A stretch of 6,320 nucleotides of DNA, from the NCBI GenBank assembly GCA_016793415.1, contig JAEUMC010000439.1, positions 1 to 6,320 of the forward strand. The letters run 5' to 3'. Under the pieces are notes generated by a model. It was given only the letters and a program-made list of their open reading frames with translations. It had not been told where the DNA came from and made no database searches. Made by a program: the position numbers and the translations under genes. Within the stretch, counting starts at the first letter, position 1, and the number at the start of each line of letters is the position of its first letter. Of this stretch, positions 6,101 to 6,320 are shown piece by piece. The DNA is from Devosia sp. GTDB taxonomy: Bacteria > Pseudomonadota > Alphaproteobacteria > Rhizobiales > Devosiaceae.

Positions 6101-6320
6101 CTCATCTGCCGGCCGGCGGAGTGCGACGGACCGGTTGCAATCAGGCTGCGGAAGAATTCGACCAGCGGCAGGCCGCGCGCCAGAAGCAGTGCCTTGTCGC
6201 GATAGTGCAGGTGCAGCCAATCCTGCTGGCCGAGATAGTCGGCGATCAGTGCCGTCGACTCGTGCCCGGCGCCCGAGACATGGAAATGCGCCAGACCCTG
6301 CTTGACCAGGTCTTGCTCCA
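3073..6320 (-). CDS. E1-alpha/E1-beta 2-oxo acid dehydrogenase fused to lipoyl and KASIII domains, N-terminus beyond the right edge
   Basis: One uninterrupted frame of 1081 codons enters from the right edge and ends at TAG 3073-3075. Residues are numbered from the first full codon (6318). E1-alpha occupies roughly 1-250: HFHVSGAGHES, LHYRDKALLLARGLP, GRQMSAHYS and the thiamine-diphosphate motif from GDG (118-120) to NNN (147-149). E1-beta is 311-636, with PLSES (Glu 368) and catalytic-type His 438 in GPFHAQ. A Pro/Ala linker leads to a lipoyl domain, 660-726, with Lys 689 in EATKAAVDV. A second linker leads to a FabH-like KASIII, 764-1081, about the length of E. coli FabH, with Cys 878 (NAACSGYLYAL), His 1009 (VPHQANQR) and Asn 1036 (GNTSSS). 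By family, E1 decarboxylates a (probably branched-chain) 2-oxo acid and acylates the lipoyl arm; KASIII condenses an acyl primer with malonyl-ACP. No E2 catalytic domain or peripheral-subunit-binding motif is seen. Substrate and product are unknown. The enzyme is presumably soluble. The Met at 6105 is internal to E1-alpha, not the start. Confidence 0.92.
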   Translation of the reverse strand, partial: EQDLVKQGLAHFHVSGAGHESTALIADYLGQQDWLHLHYRDKALLLARGLPLVEFFRSLIATGPSHSAGRQMSAHYSARELNVASMVGPVGNNALHAVGNAQAVKFHPDSPVVICCVGDGTTQQGEFLEAVGEAVRTGAPVVFVIQNNNWAISTKTPGQTFFDLPTGPADSFLGLPIRRVDGVDLAATRAAFESAVTHTRATRGPALLLMELERLSDHTNADDQALYRAADELKSGKNRDPLEAIRQALRESQMGDSALAQLETSLIAEVAAAVVEARGEAVPQTAGEAKAPYPAEFAHAKEYRGDAKAPNLTMREALNRVLRDQLAANRDVHLLGQDIEDPKGDVFGVTKGLSTAFPGRVRNAPLSESTIVGTSIGRALTGQRPVAFIQFADFLPLGFNQIISELGSMYWRTDGTWQAPVILMVSCGGYKAGLGPFHAQTLESILAHVPGIDVVMPSSAGDAAGLLNAAFQSKRPTVFLYPKSGLNLSDRRTSDDTARQFVVPGKARAVRQGNDLTLVTWGNPLTQSLLAAETLSGAGAELDVIDLRSISPWDEDAVLRSVRRTKRLLVVHEDNHTAGFGAEVMATVMEKAGIPVSAKRVTRDDIHVPFQFERQIDTLPSYRRIMEAAAALLEFDLAWEAPKADAGPAAITAIGSGPADDEVEVVELLVKPGDMIKTGDLVAVVEATKAAVDVQATVTGKVLSIPVAPKQKIAVGAPLMFVEADASVARQQTTVTAERIDKAILKRRGAPQAAPVTIGRADVPVGVAGIAGVTGGRKVHNADLKGNWQTRDAGDIVKLTGIESRRWVQPGETVFSLAVSATQKLLDEQHLDISDIDLVIAATGTPDVITPSLACRVADAVSTVGRASLPAYDINAACSGYLYALAQARDYVTNNPEARVLVVTSEVLSPLLDQNDFNTAVLFADAATASLVQGPGHEQPTLFTFAQPTIAGAPESGELLSVPRAGEGYIKMNGREVFADAVRAMSATLTSACAAEGISMDDIDLMVPHQANQRIIDAIARRSGRPAHSIIRNLGNTSSSTIPLALMDALPITKPGDRLGLVAFGGGITYAAAIATVGSGR

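Noticed and set aside
1..6320. Mobile element, CRISPR array, tRNA or riboswitch
   Set aside because: No transposase or integrase motifs, no regularly spaced repeats, no tRNA-like fold and no known aptamer pattern were seen. The only direct repeat noted is the 18-base copy at the end of prfB.

Overview
The window looks like a chromosomal segment from a GC-rich alphaproteobacterium, probably of the order Hyphomicrobiales (Rhizobiales). The evidence is the short-form NAD kinase, the rhizobial-looking release factor 2 and the codon use. A Devosia-like genus is a guess from general resemblance only. I see no tRNA, rRNA, insertion sequence, CRISPR array or phage gene.

Layout, left to right. (1) Positions 1-523, minus strand: the first 174 residues of NAD kinase (nadK), cut by the left edge. 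(2) Positions 524-638: a 115-bp divergent intergenic region with ribosome binding sites for both genes and a plausible prfB promoter. (3) Positions 639-1767, plus strand: prfB, peptide chain release factor 2. It is split between two frames by the classic autoregulatory +1 programmed frameshift at 696-711. (4) Positions 1768-1991: a noncoding region holding an in-frame copy of the last prfB codons plus stop, two hairpins (likely terminators) and three inverted repeats upstream of the next gene. (5) Positions 1992-3116, plus strand: a LuxR-type HTH regulator with an N-terminal half I cannot assign. (6) Positions 3073-6320, minus strand: a very large open frame (1081 codons visible, N-terminus beyond the right edge). 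It fuses the E1-alpha and E1-beta halves of a branched-chain-type 2-oxo acid dehydrogenase, a lipoyl domain and a complete FabH-like ketoacyl synthase III (KASIII). It overlaps the regulator tail to tail by 44 bp.

The fusion is the notable item. It has thiamine-diphosphate decarboxylase parts, a swinging-arm domain and a condensing enzyme, but no E2 acyltransferase domain and no recognisable E3-binding domain. The KASIII part keeps the Cys-His-Asn catalytic triad, but both residues that sandwich the CoA adenine in E. coli FabH are replaced. Together these suggest a self-contained priming machine: a 2-oxo acid is decarboxylated, the acyl group is loaded on the lipoyl arm and handed directly to the KASIII cysteine, then condensed with malonyl-ACP without a free acyl-CoA. 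This is inference from domain order and residues. The convergent LuxR-type gene could regulate it, but nothing in the sequence proves that. nadK and prfB are housekeeping genes with no evident link to the fusion.
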